This document shows positions 26,701 to 35,265 of a stretch of 64,000 nt of DNA, in pieces; the first letter of the stretch is position 1; each line of letters opens with the position of its first letter. The stretch is taken from assembly GCF_014640555.1 (NCBI RefSeq), contig NZ_BMHE01000027.1, positions 1 to 64,000 of the forward strand, written 5' to 3'. The notes beneath the pieces are model-generated. The model ran no database searches. It saw nothing but the letters and a program-made list of their open reading frames with translations, and was not told where the DNA came from. This stretch comes from Paenibacillus marchantiophytorum (GTDB lineage: Bacteria > Bacillota > Bacilli > Paenibacillales > NBRC-103111). The translations under genes were made by a program, and so were the position numbers.

Positions 26701-27855
26701 GAGAAATTAAATGATTTTCACCAGGAGTGTGATTATATATTCGATGAAGAGGGGTGGGAGTCACTTCCTTTCAACGAAAATAACTTGGGGAACCTAAATA
26801 TTGCAGATAGTGAAATGCCTATATGGCGGAAGCTACGCCTAGTACAGCAATTTCATGAGTATATTTCTTCTCTTCAAAAGGAGATTTTAGATAAACTAAA
26901 AGTCAAAGTACAAAGTATCAAGACTGATTCAGAATATAAAGGATACCGGTTACCTATTGCTCCATTTACAAATGCTCTTGAGAGGTATCAAACTGAGATT
27001 GAGTATGCCGCCGATTATATTCAATCTTCAAAACGTGATACGATGGTTGCTAAGTCGGAAAGTCTTGCTAATCAATTGTGGTTAGCAAACTATAAGGAAG
27101 CAATTGAACGGTTAAATACCATGATTCTTCAAATTGGTTTGCGTAAACTTGAACCAATTAAAGTTGATTGGAAAGAAAAAAGCGGTTTTTCTGGACGGTA
27201 TGATGAATTATTGATCAAATTTAAAAAGTTAGTTGATAGTTTTAATGAATCCAAGGTAAAAGCAGAACGTTGGATCACTTATTTTCAGGCATCTCCAGAT
27301 GAAGTGAAATTGAAGGTAAAACTAAAGGAATTCATTGCCTTTTTCAAGCAACTCCAAATCTTCTTAGAGTCTGGTTTTGATGAAGCTGTTGATGATCTTG
27401 AAGGGGAATATAGGTCTAATCCTATAAAATTCATTGACGAGACTGAAAAAAAATTTTCTGAACATCAAGGTGACACTACGAACATAATTGCAAATATCAC
27501 CGAACTGGAAGCTTCTGCCCGTAGGTTGCGAAATGCTCACTATGATACTTTAACTATCGAGGCTGTAAATCGACTTTTTAAACGTCATAAAAAAGAAGAA
27601 TTTGAAGCTGATACAGCAAGTCCAATAAATGAGGAGACCTATACAGATACTCTTGCAAAAGTCACACGTGAAATGCGTCAACTGACCGAATTTGGTGAAA
27701 ACTATTTTGCTGAAAAGGGTGTAAAGCATGTGCGGTTTGGCTTTTTTAAGGATGTCGTTCAAAGTTCTTGTGACCTTGATTGGTCCCAATTTAATCAACA
27801 GAAACAAGAATTGGTGGACTTAGGATTGATTCAAACTCGTGTGGTGTTAATATGA
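23797..27855 (+). CDS. Giant P-loop ATPase (1352 aa)
   Basis: The largest protein of the operon. A Walker A motif (KWGIGKS, Lys56) and Walker B motif (VIVDEVE, Asp205/Glu206) lie in the first 220 residues, followed by an AAA-like region. The last ~500 residues are charged and probably coiled coil. The layout, an N-terminal ATPase with a very long helical tail beside a DNA methyltransferase and a kinase, recalls BrxC/PglY of BREX, but I see no decisive sequence signature. It should act as the energy-using scaffold of the system. It overlaps the next gene by 4 bases. Confidence 0.75.
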   Translation: MKKTIWLKDGVSTFPVQQPMVGQKEFYDAFKSYLQDLKDAPMARVFPLIAKWGIGKSRIAYELISEALGVDKGWTIRNVAGELTQVRLLEKDFADGILPIYIRYEQMNEDFLYGDNWVGYGAYIALTKLADESPPKSIQGNIIKHTHDHLVPMGFLPDKLAEQIELGKHSTEEILENLKKLDLLVEQGLDYLRQFGIVHLMVIVDEVESEYELIQDGLQENNEERKKKLDGEAIKVITSAIKHEDSRSRHPHVSFLLLCSPAIGDQIKALEALDRRGEKLEIHQNSYADIRDYIESLQQQAKLRQYPIGLVEAAYTIAAGNFGWLNVIMAYCDQYLDDHTDADAGEVLEDRSNAITRFKERLIDGSQFDYISADTSKVYLPMIKRALLKQLPQSKDNYNAEQQKILLSAKNIEGIGLFKEFATMPLTKSELGLHLVNNKYKTESDNVFINEVTAESFNLDVLLRSLATYSINAPEDYYLLGESKETFLAQVRMLYPKDEVADAAEVIYEFIEPKLIQGAYQTFIGPNFAFLERLNRRYANKGGISNYLVSEEKDQKLQEYLKLRRRVNGQDTQNIVLGFTRILEQSYQDIDTVSLKIHGVDSGWRTIVSNHPYLGVHPQQKVDVIWAGRLAGLNDLADSKLLEIGSHPIFILSSTAEIEAEVKQFKKKFPYAGRCLIPFQVTNLQRELLEILSVDQSYMDIRAVAHELAPAFKSKVRALRDEVTKVTKEWFDQVDQQGYVLRPLIFTKAEEEKLPLLAEGFSKMVINGITSTQLGIKPGVKFKANEDYNRFLQVLKSTEIRVKLEKEGYRNAGMFVAVNDSEYEVQIPNALGAILEYIGNTQRTYKNLDQQFFFSAIDTVKPAKIVEQWVNFLQALHLVKVNSQSNIINVSKSMLEAKKDRVQIWRDEEYDKLVDQFKNTIDKHRLGILRDDKYRGRMDVIDENLRQINLIQLQHRTNNSLTMWKDQLEKLNDFHQECDYIFDEEGWESLPFNENNLGNLNIADSEMPIWRKLRLVQQFHEYISSLQKEILDKLKVKVQSIKTDSEYKGYRLPIAPFTNALERYQTEIEYAADYIQSSKRDTMVAKSESLANQLWLANYKEAIERLNTMILQIGLRKLEPIKVDWKEKSGFSGRYDELLIKFKKLVDSFNESKVKAERWITYFQASPDEVKLKVKLKEFIAFFKQLQIFLESGFDEAVDDLEGEYRSNPIKFIDETEKKFSEHQGDTTNIIANITELEASARRLRNAHYDTLTIEAVNRLFKRHKKEEFEADTASPINEETYTDTLAKVTREMRQLTEFGENYFAEKGVKHVRFGFFKDVVQSSCDLDWSQFNQQKQELVDLGLIQTRVVLI

Positions 27856-28667
27856 TCACAGAAATTCAAATATTGAAAACAATCGTAAATCGAACGGAAT
27901 ATAAGATTTTACGGGAATGGTTTCCAGTCAAAGAAGTGGACATAACTGAGCTTGAGGGTGGAACCTGTGTTATACCTGCAATAGTTTTAAGCAAGATTTC
28001 GAGTAATGAATGCACTATTCTTATTGATTGGGTTAAGCGGTGGGGCAATCAGTTGCTGGTTGTCCCTCCTTTTCTCTCAATTGATATAAAGGAGAAACTA
28101 CAATTTGGAATTGACATAACAGTAACAAAGGTTGTTGAGAATTTATTCGAAGGTCTACCTGTTAAAGAGGTGTTTCTTACGAATAAAAAGCCAAAATTAC
28201 AGTTATTGTCGGGGCAGGCTATAGCGCTTGATTTATCTTACCACTCCGGTAGCGGTCGAGTTACATTAACCACTTTGCCGTTACTTGATTATCAGTTATT
28301 GCCATTTGAAGAAAAATGCAAAGTAATATTTCAACGATTGTTATCTTTGAATGAAGTTAAGGGGAAAGAAAAAGAAATTGATAATGAGTTAGACATGGAG
28401 ATTACCTTGCTTCACCAACATGTAATTATTTTAGCTGCTGCAGGAATGAATTCTATACAGTCCATAGAAAAATATCTAAAGATGTATTTCAAGACATCAA
28501 CTAATACAAGCTCTACTAATTTAGTTCGGGAGCAATTGCAATTGCATAAATACCTTACTGTTGATGGTGAAATTACGCATTTAGGTAAGGAATATATTCA
28601 GCAATGCGGATTTAGTGCTTTTGTTCGAGAATTAGAAAAACATGTTGTTAGTGAAGGGGCGTGGTAA
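27852..28667 (+). CDS. Unknown protein of the kinase-HerA operon (C)
   Basis: A 271-aa soluble protein starting MITEIQILKTIVNRTEYKILREWFPVKEV, not assigned to a family. It overlaps the giant ATPase gene by 4 bases and ends 1 base before the NurA-like start, so it is tightly locked into the operon between ATPase and nuclease. It may be a linker subunit; this is inference from position only. Confidence 0.65.
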   Translation: MITEIQILKTIVNRTEYKILREWFPVKEVDITELEGGTCVIPAIVLSKISSNECTILIDWVKRWGNQLLVVPPFLSIDIKEKLQFGIDITVTKVVENLFEGLPVKEVFLTNKKPKLQLLSGQAIALDLSYHSGSGRVTLTTLPLLDYQLLPFEEKCKVIFQRLLSLNEVKGKEKEIDNELDMEITLLHQHVIILAAAGMNSIQSIEKYLKMYFKTSTNTSSTNLVREQLQLHKYLTVDGEITHLGKEYIQQCGFSAFVRELEKHVVSEGAW

Positions 28668-28668
28668 T

Positions 28669-29811
28669 TTGAATTCTGAAACAACGCTTGCAAATAGCCT
28701 CGTAGCCAAAGTTCAGTTGGGTTTACCAAGTGCAGTAGCCAAACTGAGTGCAAAAATGCGTTTTATAGATCATATCGCACCTAAACTGCGCAAGAGCGGT
28801 GTTATTCGACCGGTGAGGAAAATGACACCATTATCTATTAGAGTGTCAGGCATTGCGACAGCTGGTAAAGTAATTGCTGCTTATGGTGGGATGATTTATA
28901 GTGCAGGAGCTGTCAGACAAGACCTATACATTAATGAGGGGTCAATTTATAAGACGAATCTGGACAGTTTAGTTGATATTGACGAAGCAGATGACATAGA
29001 TGTAGTAAAAAAACTGAAGTTTATTCATATAACCCAAATGTATGATCTTCTGGAAAATATGATGAATGAAGAAGATCTTCCCCAACTTGTAATTGTTGAT
29101 ACACCCCTAGTGTTGGAAAGAGCTGATGCTCCATTAGAACTTTTCCATCAATTATTTTCCGATTATCAAACCTGCAAAGAACGAATTCATACATTTTGGA
29201 GCAGCTATAAGGAAAAGATGTATCCTTACAATCCTGATGGTGTGCGTTTAGTATCAATCAGCACCAAGCGTTTTGGTTCCATATTTTATGGATTGTCTGT
29301 ACTAGATGGAGATCATTATATTTTGGATGAGATTACTAAAAGTGAAATTCATGAAGAGGAAGATACCTTTGAGAAAATTAAAAAAGTGGGAGTTAAAAAA
29401 CTGCTGCATGGCGTACTAACTAGACGTTCTCGCACAGCAGCATATGAATATTCCTTGCTCACCAATGATAATCGGTTAGAGCCAGTTTCAGTAAGGGACC
29501 TAGGTCTAATTAATTTTCACTTTAGAGCTGGTATGCGGACATTACCGCTATTGGCTGAGGTTATTGGTAAAAAGGAAGATTGGAATACAGAAATGATAGA
29601 TGAATTGGCTTCAAACTTGGTTTCTCTAGTCACTATTGACCAACCCCAAGCACTGCCGCTTCCATTATGGTATGCAGATTATGCATTAAAACCAATAAAG
29701 ACAGGTACCATCATAAACTATTTTAAAACGCAAGTACGAGAAATGGTTCGAAGTGAAGAAGTTGAGAAGGTATGGAAGGAAGAAGCAGACTTGTTTGAGG
29801 GGGATGAGTAA
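28669..29811 (+). CDS. NurA-like nuclease-fold protein
   Basis: A 380-aa protein that resembles NurA, the 5'-3' nuclease partner of HerA. The glycine-rich strand AAYGGMIYSAGAV, the internal LVIVDTPLVLERAD and the C-terminal LPLPLWYADYALKPI segments fit this fold, and it sits directly before herA as in many prokaryotes. At the usual first catalytic Asp (VDG) this protein reads VSG (SIRVSGIAT), so activity may be altered or the residue supplied elsewhere. I chose the TTG start at 28669 just after GGGG; an earlier ATG at 28642 would overlap the previous gene. Confidence 0.65.
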   Translation: MNSETTLANSLVAKVQLGLPSAVAKLSAKMRFIDHIAPKLRKSGVIRPVRKMTPLSIRVSGIATAGKVIAAYGGMIYSAGAVRQDLYINEGSIYKTNLDSLVDIDEADDIDVVKKLKFIHITQMYDLLENMMNEEDLPQLVIVDTPLVLERADAPLELFHQLFSDYQTCKERIHTFWSSYKEKMYPYNPDGVRLVSISTKRFGSIFYGLSVLDGDHYILDEITKSEIHEEEDTFEKIKKVGVKKLLHGVLTRRSRTAAYEYSLLTNDNRLEPVSVRDLGLINFHFRAGMRTLPLLAEVIGKKEDWNTEMIDELASNLVSLVTIDQPQALPLPLWYADYALKPIKTGTIINYFKTQVREMVRSEEVEKVWKEEADLFEGDE

Positions 29812-31500
29812 ATGCATCAAGAGAAGTTTATAGGGAAATTAATAGGTAATACAGGTAATCCAAATGATTTAAAAATGATTTTACCAGATAGTTTTGCTGC
29901 TCGTCGAGGAGAATTCGTTAAAATTGCTCATCAGGAGCGCCCTGACGAAGACAAAGCGTTTGTACTTGGTCGAATAACCTCCCTTTCTCGCAGTAACATA
30001 CTTTATAACAGTGAAATGGGAGAGGGTCTTAATAGTATTGAAATGCTTCCAGGGGCACAAATAACTGGAGAAACTTTGTTTGGCTCAATTGATCTAGTGG
30101 GTTATAAAGATGTAGCTACCGGTCAAATCCGAATACCTAGGCGTCCACTTGATCCAGGTACTAAGGTTTACGGAGTGGATTATGAGTTTTTAGCCAAATT
30201 CTATCAATTTGATGAAAATCGTAGCATTGCTATTGGTAACCTAATTGGTTATGAACGCGGAGAAAATATAGTTCCGGTATATATGGATGTGGATAAGCTT
30301 GTCACTGAACACTTAGCAGTGTTAGCGATGACTGGTTCTGGTAAATCTTACACTGTAGGACGAATCATAGAAAGATTAGTTGCACAAATGAATGGTACAG
30401 TAGTTGTATTTGATACGCACGGTGAATACGGTAAAGCATATGAAAAGGGTCAAGTTTGGTTTAATAATGATCTTAAATTAATAGAAGATACCAATGAAAG
30501 GGAAAGCATACTGTTTATCCAAGAAAGATTTCGCCTTCTTCAGGAGGCGAGGGGGGGGATTCATGTTTATACCCCTCAAATGGATGAATTTGATTATAAG
30601 TATGCAAGTAAAAATAAACACCTCGCACTTCAATTTGATCGATTTGAGATGGATGACTTTGAAGAGATTTTACCCGGTTTAACAGAGCCGCAACAACGTG
30701 TATTGGATGTAGCGATTCGATATTGGAAATATAAGTACCCCCATCCCCCTCGGGATATTAAAGATTTGAGGGAAATGCTTTCAGGTGATTTAGAAGAACT
30801 TAGAAGTTGGGATGATTTATCCGATGCGGAGTCTCGTGCTCTTAGTGGAAGAAGTGCAGCAGTAGCCTCTATGAAATTAAACAGAGTAATAAATGAAGCG
30901 AAAAGCTTTTACACTCGGGCAATCGGAGAACCTACCGACATATACAAGCTTATTGGCGAGAAGAATGATAAGCTGGGCCGATTGATAATTATAGATTTGC
31001 AGGGACTTTCTGACGATGCCAAACAAATTGTAACGGCGTTAGTTTCGAGTGAAATCATGCGTGCAGCTTCAGATAAGCAGCGTCAAATCCGACCTTCTTT
31101 TCTTATCTATGAAGAGGGGCACAACTATGCACCAGCAGGTACACAGAATATTTCTAAAAAGATAATCAAAAAAATAGCTGCGGAAGGCCGGAAGTTCGGG
31201 GTGGGATTTGCGATTGTCTCTCAACGGCCATCAAAGCTCGATCCCGATGTGACTTCTCAGTGTAACACGATCATAACCATGCGTTTGAAGAATTCTGATG
31301 ACCAACGATTTATTGCCAAAACTTCTGATATGCTCACTAAGGCAGATATTGATGAGCTTCCAAATCTCTCTACGGGAGAAGCTTTAATTATTGGTCGTTC
31401 AATCCCTGCACCACTACTGGTGAAAGTAGGGACTAAGGCTTTAGTTCATGGTGGACAATCTCCTGAAGTAGTTAAGGAGTGGGGAGTTTTTGGAGGATAA
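29812..31500 (+). CDS. HerA-type DNA translocase ATPase
   Basis: A 562-aa HerA/FtsK-type ATPase with an N-terminal HAS-barrel-like beta domain, a Walker A (MTGSGKSYTVGRI, Lys178), a Walker B (LGRLIIIDLQGL) and the conserved RPSFLIYEEGHNYAP block. HerA forms hexamers that pump DNA into the associated NurA nuclease. It starts directly after the NurA-like stop and overlaps the next gene by 11 bases. In this operon the pair probably replaces the helicase-nuclease of a type I HsdR. Confidence 0.9.
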   Translation: MHQEKFIGKLIGNTGNPNDLKMILPDSFAARRGEFVKIAHQERPDEDKAFVLGRITSLSRSNILYNSEMGEGLNSIEMLPGAQITGETLFGSIDLVGYKDVATGQIRIPRRPLDPGTKVYGVDYEFLAKFYQFDENRSIAIGNLIGYERGENIVPVYMDVDKLVTEHLAVLAMTGSGKSYTVGRIIERLVAQMNGTVVVFDTHGEYGKAYEKGQVWFNNDLKLIEDTNERESILFIQERFRLLQEARGGIHVYTPQMDEFDYKYASKNKHLALQFDRFEMDDFEEILPGLTEPQQRVLDVAIRYWKYKYPHPPRDIKDLREMLSGDLEELRSWDDLSDAESRALSGRSAAVASMKLNRVINEAKSFYTRAIGEPTDIYKLIGEKNDKLGRLIIIDLQGLSDDAKQIVTALVSSEIMRAASDKQRQIRPSFLIYEEGHNYAPAGTQNISKKIIKKIAAEGRKFGVGFAIVSQRPSKLDPDVTSQCNTIITMRLKNSDDQRFIAKTSDMLTKADIDELPNLSTGEALIIGRSIPAPLLVKVGTKALVHGGQSPEVVKEWGVFGG

Positions 31501-32098
31501 ATATCAATTAAAGCCTTTTATTATAAATGAATTTGATCGAGGTAATATCCGCGGCGCAAATTTTCCTATGTTAACTACTTATGGTGTTCGAGATTATTCA
31601 GAATCTGTTCATTCTACTGGTTTAAATTATCTCACTGAAATTGGAAGGCATATTGAAGGTATTACTTCTCTATCAGAATTCCCAGTATACCCGGTAAATC
31701 CTCAATATAGTCACAGAGTTACTAGGGAAGTAAGGCCAGATTCTCTTTGGTTTGAAAAGGAGACTGGCAAGCCGTTGTTTATTGCTGAGTTTGAAAGATT
31801 TGAAAATTCTAAGTTAAAACATAATAAGCTTCGGGAAAAGATAGAAAATCTTTTGTTAGCCTATCATCAGCTTGGTGGAGAATTGAGAGTAATATTGTTT
31901 GTTTATTGGTCATATCAAGGTGCTATTCCAAACGATATTGAAAATTATTTAAGAATTTTTGATGAAGGTTACCGTATGGCTAACGGAAAGCATATACCTG
32001 GGCTCAATTCACTTCATACCAAATGCCTGGTGTTTCAGGCCGTGGCCAGTGGATCAAAAGAAAGTCTGACCATCAATCAGTGGATACAGGTGAGATAA
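31490..32098 (+). CDS. Possible PD-(D/E)XK-fold protein of the operon
   Basis: A 202-aa protein. The segment RPDSLWFEKETGKPLFIAEFERFE (residues ~79-102) has an Asp, a strand and an E-x-E pattern reminiscent of restriction-type nuclease cores, followed by helices typical of that fold. The evidence is motif-level only. It starts at TTG 31490 inside the end of herA and stops 1 base before the kinase gene. Confidence 0.55.
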   Translation: MEDKYQLKPFIINEFDRGNIRGANFPMLTTYGVRDYSESVHSTGLNYLTEIGRHIEGITSLSEFPVYPVNPQYSHRVTREVRPDSLWFEKETGKPLFIAEFERFENSKLKHNKLREKIENLLLAYHQLGGELRVILFVYWSYQGAIPNDIENYLRIFDEGYRMANGKHIPGLNSLHTKCLVFQAVASGSKESLTINQWIQVR

Positions 32099-32099
32099 A

Positions 32100-33548
32100 A
32101 TGGTTAAAAAACGTTATCTTATTGATTTGAGAGAAAATATGTTGATCGGCGATAGATATATTCTGAAAAAATATATTAGTGAAGGAACTTATGGGTATGT
32201 ATGGAAAGCTATAAGATGTTCAGATGGAGAAACTGTTGCACTTAAAATACCCAAGAATCAAGAACGTGGTGATGCCTGCTTGATCGAGGGGGAGCAGTTT
32301 ATGGATCTCCAACATATTAACATAATTCAGATCTATTGGATGGGTCGGGTAGATGGTTACTTTGTGATTGAGATGGAGTATTTCCCGGGAGAGCCATTGT
32401 CGAGAGAATTAACAGAATCAGGTTTATCAGTTCCTAGAACATTTAAGACAGTTTATGAGATTTTTGAACATGTTTTGAATGGGCTGGAATGTATGCATAG
32501 CAAAAAGATTGCTCATGGGGATTTAAAACCCGATAATATATTGATCAATGCAACAGATGTTAAAATTACTGATTTTGGAACTAGCAAACTGATTGAAGAT
32601 TACTTCGTCAAAACGATTGATGGAGCAGGAACTTATGCATATATAGCTCCAGAGGTTATTAACTCACAAAAGCGTTACTTGAATTCTGATATATATTCTC
32701 TTGGTGCAATTCTCTATCAATTTCTAACGGGAAAAACCCCACATGAAACCTTTATTCAAGTTATTAATAATTTTCCATATGCCAAGCCGCGCGAGCTAAA
32801 TGAAAATATTACAGAAGAAATGGAGCGAGTTATATTAATCGCGCTAAATAGAGACCCATTAAAAAGATATCAAAATGTTCATGAATTTCGATCTGCTTTT
32901 AAAGATGCAGTAAATGAACAATTTAAACAGGTAAGTGAAACAAAATATGTGCCAAGAGCAACCCTTGCTGATAAAAAAGATGCACTTGAATTGGCGATTT
33001 CTAACTGTAAACTTGGCAAATTCAAACTTGCAGAAAAAATCCTTCTCACGAAAGTTTCTAATGGTCATAAATTACCTGAAATAGTGTTACAACTTGCGTA
33101 TATCTACTTTAAAACGGACAGAAGATTTGATGCAATTCGGATTTTAGACGAAATTAATATTACTGAAATTGAGTCAGTTAGGCAAGAAGGCTTTACCGAA
33201 GCTCATCACTACTTAAAAGCGCGGATTGTCTTCGAGATTAAGCAATACGAACAAGCTTTAAAGTTACTAAAATGGTTATGTGAGAAAAATCCTAAATCAC
33301 TTGATTATCGATACCGTTTAGCAATGTGTTATGGTTTATGTAACTTAGAAGATCAAGCAATTAGTATTTTAGAAGAAATAAACCGTGATACACCTGGAAT
33401 TTGGGCTGTAGTGAAGAAACTTGGTCAGGCCTATGAACAAAAAAAAGATTATGAACGAGCTCGTGGATATTTCAAGTATGCATTACGATTACGTCCGAAT
33501 GATGAGTTGTTAACGAATAAATTAGAGAAATATGATTTCTATTTGTGA
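32100..33548 (+). CDS. Serine/threonine protein kinase with TPR repeats
   Basis: A 482-aa protein. Residues ~15-280 are a Hanks-type kinase with all key parts: glycine loop (SEGTYGYVW), ATP lysine (ALKI, Lys49), catalytic loop HGDLKPDN (Asp141), DFG (Asp158) and APE (YIAPEV). The rest carries TPR-like helical repeats (LVLQLAYIYFKTDRRFDAIRIL-type pattern). There is no membrane helix, so it is cytosolic, unlike PASTA housekeeping kinases. Kinases occur in Pgl/BREX and some other phage-defence systems, where they signal infection. It is the last gene of the operon and is followed by a strong terminator 200 bases later. Confidence 0.92.
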   Translation: MVKKRYLIDLRENMLIGDRYILKKYISEGTYGYVWKAIRCSDGETVALKIPKNQERGDACLIEGEQFMDLQHINIIQIYWMGRVDGYFVIEMEYFPGEPLSRELTESGLSVPRTFKTVYEIFEHVLNGLECMHSKKIAHGDLKPDNILINATDVKITDFGTSKLIEDYFVKTIDGAGTYAYIAPEVINSQKRYLNSDIYSLGAILYQFLTGKTPHETFIQVINNFPYAKPRELNENITEEMERVILIALNRDPLKRYQNVHEFRSAFKDAVNEQFKQVSETKYVPRATLADKKDALELAISNCKLGKFKLAEKILLTKVSNGHKLPEIVLQLAYIYFKTDRRFDAIRILDEINITEIESVRQEGFTEAHHYLKARIVFEIKQYEQALKLLKWLCEKNPKSLDYRYRLAMCYGLCNLEDQAISILEEINRDTPGIWAVVKKLGQAYEQKKDYERARGYFKYALRLRPNDELLTNKLEKYDFYL

Positions 33549-33754
33549 CTATTAACTGAGAGGACTCCTAATTCTAACGTCAATGGGAGATTCACTAAAG
33601 AATGAGAATGAATGAGTGGATGCACGGATTATATATCCAATTTTTGAAAAACAATCTCTCCATCTTGGCCAACGTGGTTATTTATCGTCAATCCCGTGAG
33701 GCGTGTATGTGCATCTTATCTTAATCTCGGTTGAAGAATCTAATAGAAATGCTC

Positions 33755-33798
33755 ATAAAACAAACAGGAGGCCAGTCCCGGCCTCCTGTTTGTTTTAT
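33755..33798. terminator. Perfect 19-bp hairpin terminator
   Basis: ATAAAACAAACAGGAGGCC (33755-33773) and its exact complement (33780-33798) enclose a 6-base loop, with T-rich flank on one side and A-rich flank on the other, so it can work in both directions. It closes the defence operon. The ~200 bases before it (33549-33754) and ~120 after it hold no gene I can support. Confidence 0.85.
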
Positions 33799-33917
33799 GC
33801 AGGTTCTACAAAATAGAGTATTGAATCTATTGATATCTATAATTAGATATAAGTATATTTAATTTAAAAAGGGATATAATAATTGATAGAATCTATGAAA
33901 GGAGTTGTATAAGGAGT

Positions 33918-34286
33918 ATGTGTATTCAGAACTTGATGAAAAGAGGCTATGGAAAAGTTACAGCAGGAGGCATTTTGTTCAAAGGGAAACGATTTACTTG
34001 CCCTAGAGCAATTCGTGAACAATGGTTCGAGCGGGCAATGCTAGAAAAGGAATGGAGAGTTAAGGTTGTTTTTAAACCTGAGAATAGCGCAATTATTTAT
34101 ATACCTGATGGGATGGGAGACCTAGAACCTTGCAACACAATTGCTACTAATAACACCATTGAAGACATCAAACTTCAACGTTATTTTCAAAGTATTCAGA
34201 AACTCAAATCTTTAAGGGAAGTGATGAAGAAGCAGAAAGTTTATAGGAGGCATAATAAAAAGAAGAGGCTATTATGGAAGAGTTAA
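33918..34286 (+). CDS. Small protein resembling the C-terminal beta-barrel of TnsB/Mu transposase
   Basis: A 122-aa basic protein. The segment KVTAGGILFKGKRFTC ... VKVVFKPENSAIIYIPDG matches the pattern of the Mu-type transposase C-terminal domain (G-I-x-F-x-G, then a strand with I-Y-I). The full TnsB of this element has the corresponding LGITFEGIHYKC ... NFIYVKTSDG. It carries no DDE core. It could be a domesticated fragment used in DNA binding or regulation, or a relic that is still open. It overlaps the next gene by 13 bases, which favours expression. The start is uncertain (ATG 33918 or 33936). Confidence 0.55.
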   Translation: MCIQNLMKRGYGKVTAGGILFKGKRFTCPRAIREQWFERAMLEKEWRVKVVFKPENSAIIYIPDGMGDLEPCNTIATNNTIEDIKLQRYFQSIQKLKSLREVMKKQKVYRRHNKKKRLLWKS

Positions 34287-34636
34287 TAGAAGAGGTCGAA
34301 CATATTGTTTATGTTTACAAACTCAATATCGAGAGACAAAAAAAATATTATGATTATCCATTTACAAATAATCCGGCTCACTATTACCAACTTATGATGC
34401 TCCAAAAAACGCTTGAGGTTTGGACAAGCTGTTTAGAAAAAATAATGAAGAATAAGAAAGACCGGTGGGGGCCGGTCGAGCCGCGGAGAAGTAAGGAATT
34501 TGATAAACGAATAAAACTAGAAAAGAATGGAGTCCCTGGCTTTGTAACCCCCAATACCCTCAATGCAATGCTGACCCACATGAAGTGTTTGGAGAGCAGA
34601 ATTGAGCAACTTGAAAGTACTTTCTGTATGAAGTAA
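34274..34636 (+). CDS. Small helical protein next to the tns module
   Basis: A 120-aa charged protein with mainly helical segments and a coiled-coil-like end (MKCLESRIEQLESTF). I do not recognise the family. It is translationally coupled to the TnsB-C-terminal-like gene upstream (13-base overlap) and converges on the XRE gene encoded on the opposite strand. Its place just before tnsA suggests a role in element maintenance or regulation rather than cargo, but this is inference. Confidence 0.55.
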   Translation: MEELIEEVEHIVYVYKLNIERQKKYYDYPFTNNPAHYYQLMMLQKTLEVWTSCLEKIMKNKKDRWGPVEPRRSKEFDKRIKLEKNGVPGFVTPNTLNAMLTHMKCLESRIEQLESTFCMK

Positions 34637-34705
34637 AGAAAAGTAGGGCTGGTAATACCACGCCACTCAAACAATTGGCTTAAACATTTAATTTAGATCG
34701 GAAAC

Positions 34706-35158
34706 TTACATACTTCCCTTAGTCCCAATGTTATTGATGTTTTTTTCTTTAAGTGGCCAGATCACGTTACGCATCAAATGAGCAATTGACTTAGAGATAA
34801 TCTCTTTTTCATCAGATGTTAAAATTTCATTATACATTTTGAATTGGTAGCCCGAATTAATGGCCTCTATTAAATCGAAGGATTCTTGAAATTTCCAATT
34901 CTCTTGTTTATCGTAAATATCTTCAATTCCATCTTGAGGATGAGTTGATGGAAGGTTACCTTCAACACCTAGTAAATAATCTGTTGATACACGAAAGACA
35001 TCTGCTAACTTTATCAGATGTTTGAGTTCAGGCTTGGCAACATTTCGTTCCCAATTGGATATAACCTGCTTCCTCGCATCAATCTTGAGTGCTAACTCTT
35101 CTTGTGTCCAAGCAAATTGAACTCTGAGTTGTTTAATTCGCTCTCCGAGCGTGCTCAT
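34706..35158 (-). CDS. XRE-family repressor, divergent from tnsA
   Basis: A 150-aa protein encoded leftwards with an N-terminal helix-turn-helix (residues ~5-60: ERIKQLRVQFAWTQEELALKIDARKQVISNWERNVAKPELKHLIKLA) and a C-terminal helical part. It is divergent from tnsA, and the shared intergenic region carries 12-bp tandem repeats (35230-35253). It most likely controls transposition gene expression. The start ATG at 35158 is preceded by AGGTGA on the minus strand. Confidence 0.85.
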   Translation of the reverse strand: MSTLGERIKQLRVQFAWTQEELALKIDARKQVISNWERNVAKPELKHLIKLADVFRVSTDYLLGVEGNLPSTHPQDGIEDIYDKQENWKFQESFDLIEAINSGYQFKMYNEILTSDEKEIISKSIAHLMRNVIWPLKEKNINNIGTKGSM

Positions 35159-35229
35159 ATAATTTCACCTGCCTTACATATAGAATATAACACAAAATAT
35201 TATTCTGTAATATGTGTATGTTTAGTGGT

Positions 35230-35265
35230 GTATTCAGCAAAGTATTCAGTAAAGTATTATATTTT
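35230..35265. promoter_or_regulatory. 12-bp tandem operator-like repeats upstream of tnsA
   Basis: GTATTCAGCAAA (35230-35241), GTATTCAGTAAA (35242-35253) and a partial third GTATTATATT follow each other without a gap in the XRE/tnsA intergenic region. Likely binding sites for the divergent XRE protein. A TATAAT further on (about 35303) may belong to the tnsA promoter. Confidence 0.55.

Noticed and set aside
16564..33548. Ordinary type I restriction-modification operon
   Set aside because: There is no HsdR; the genes after the methylase module encode HerA, NurA-like, giant ATPase and kinase proteins instead.
16564..33548. Standard BREX or DISARM system
   Set aside because: No PglZ/alkaline-phosphatase-type protein, no BrxL Lon-like protease and no DrmA/DrmB-like helicase could be recognised, so neither name is justified.
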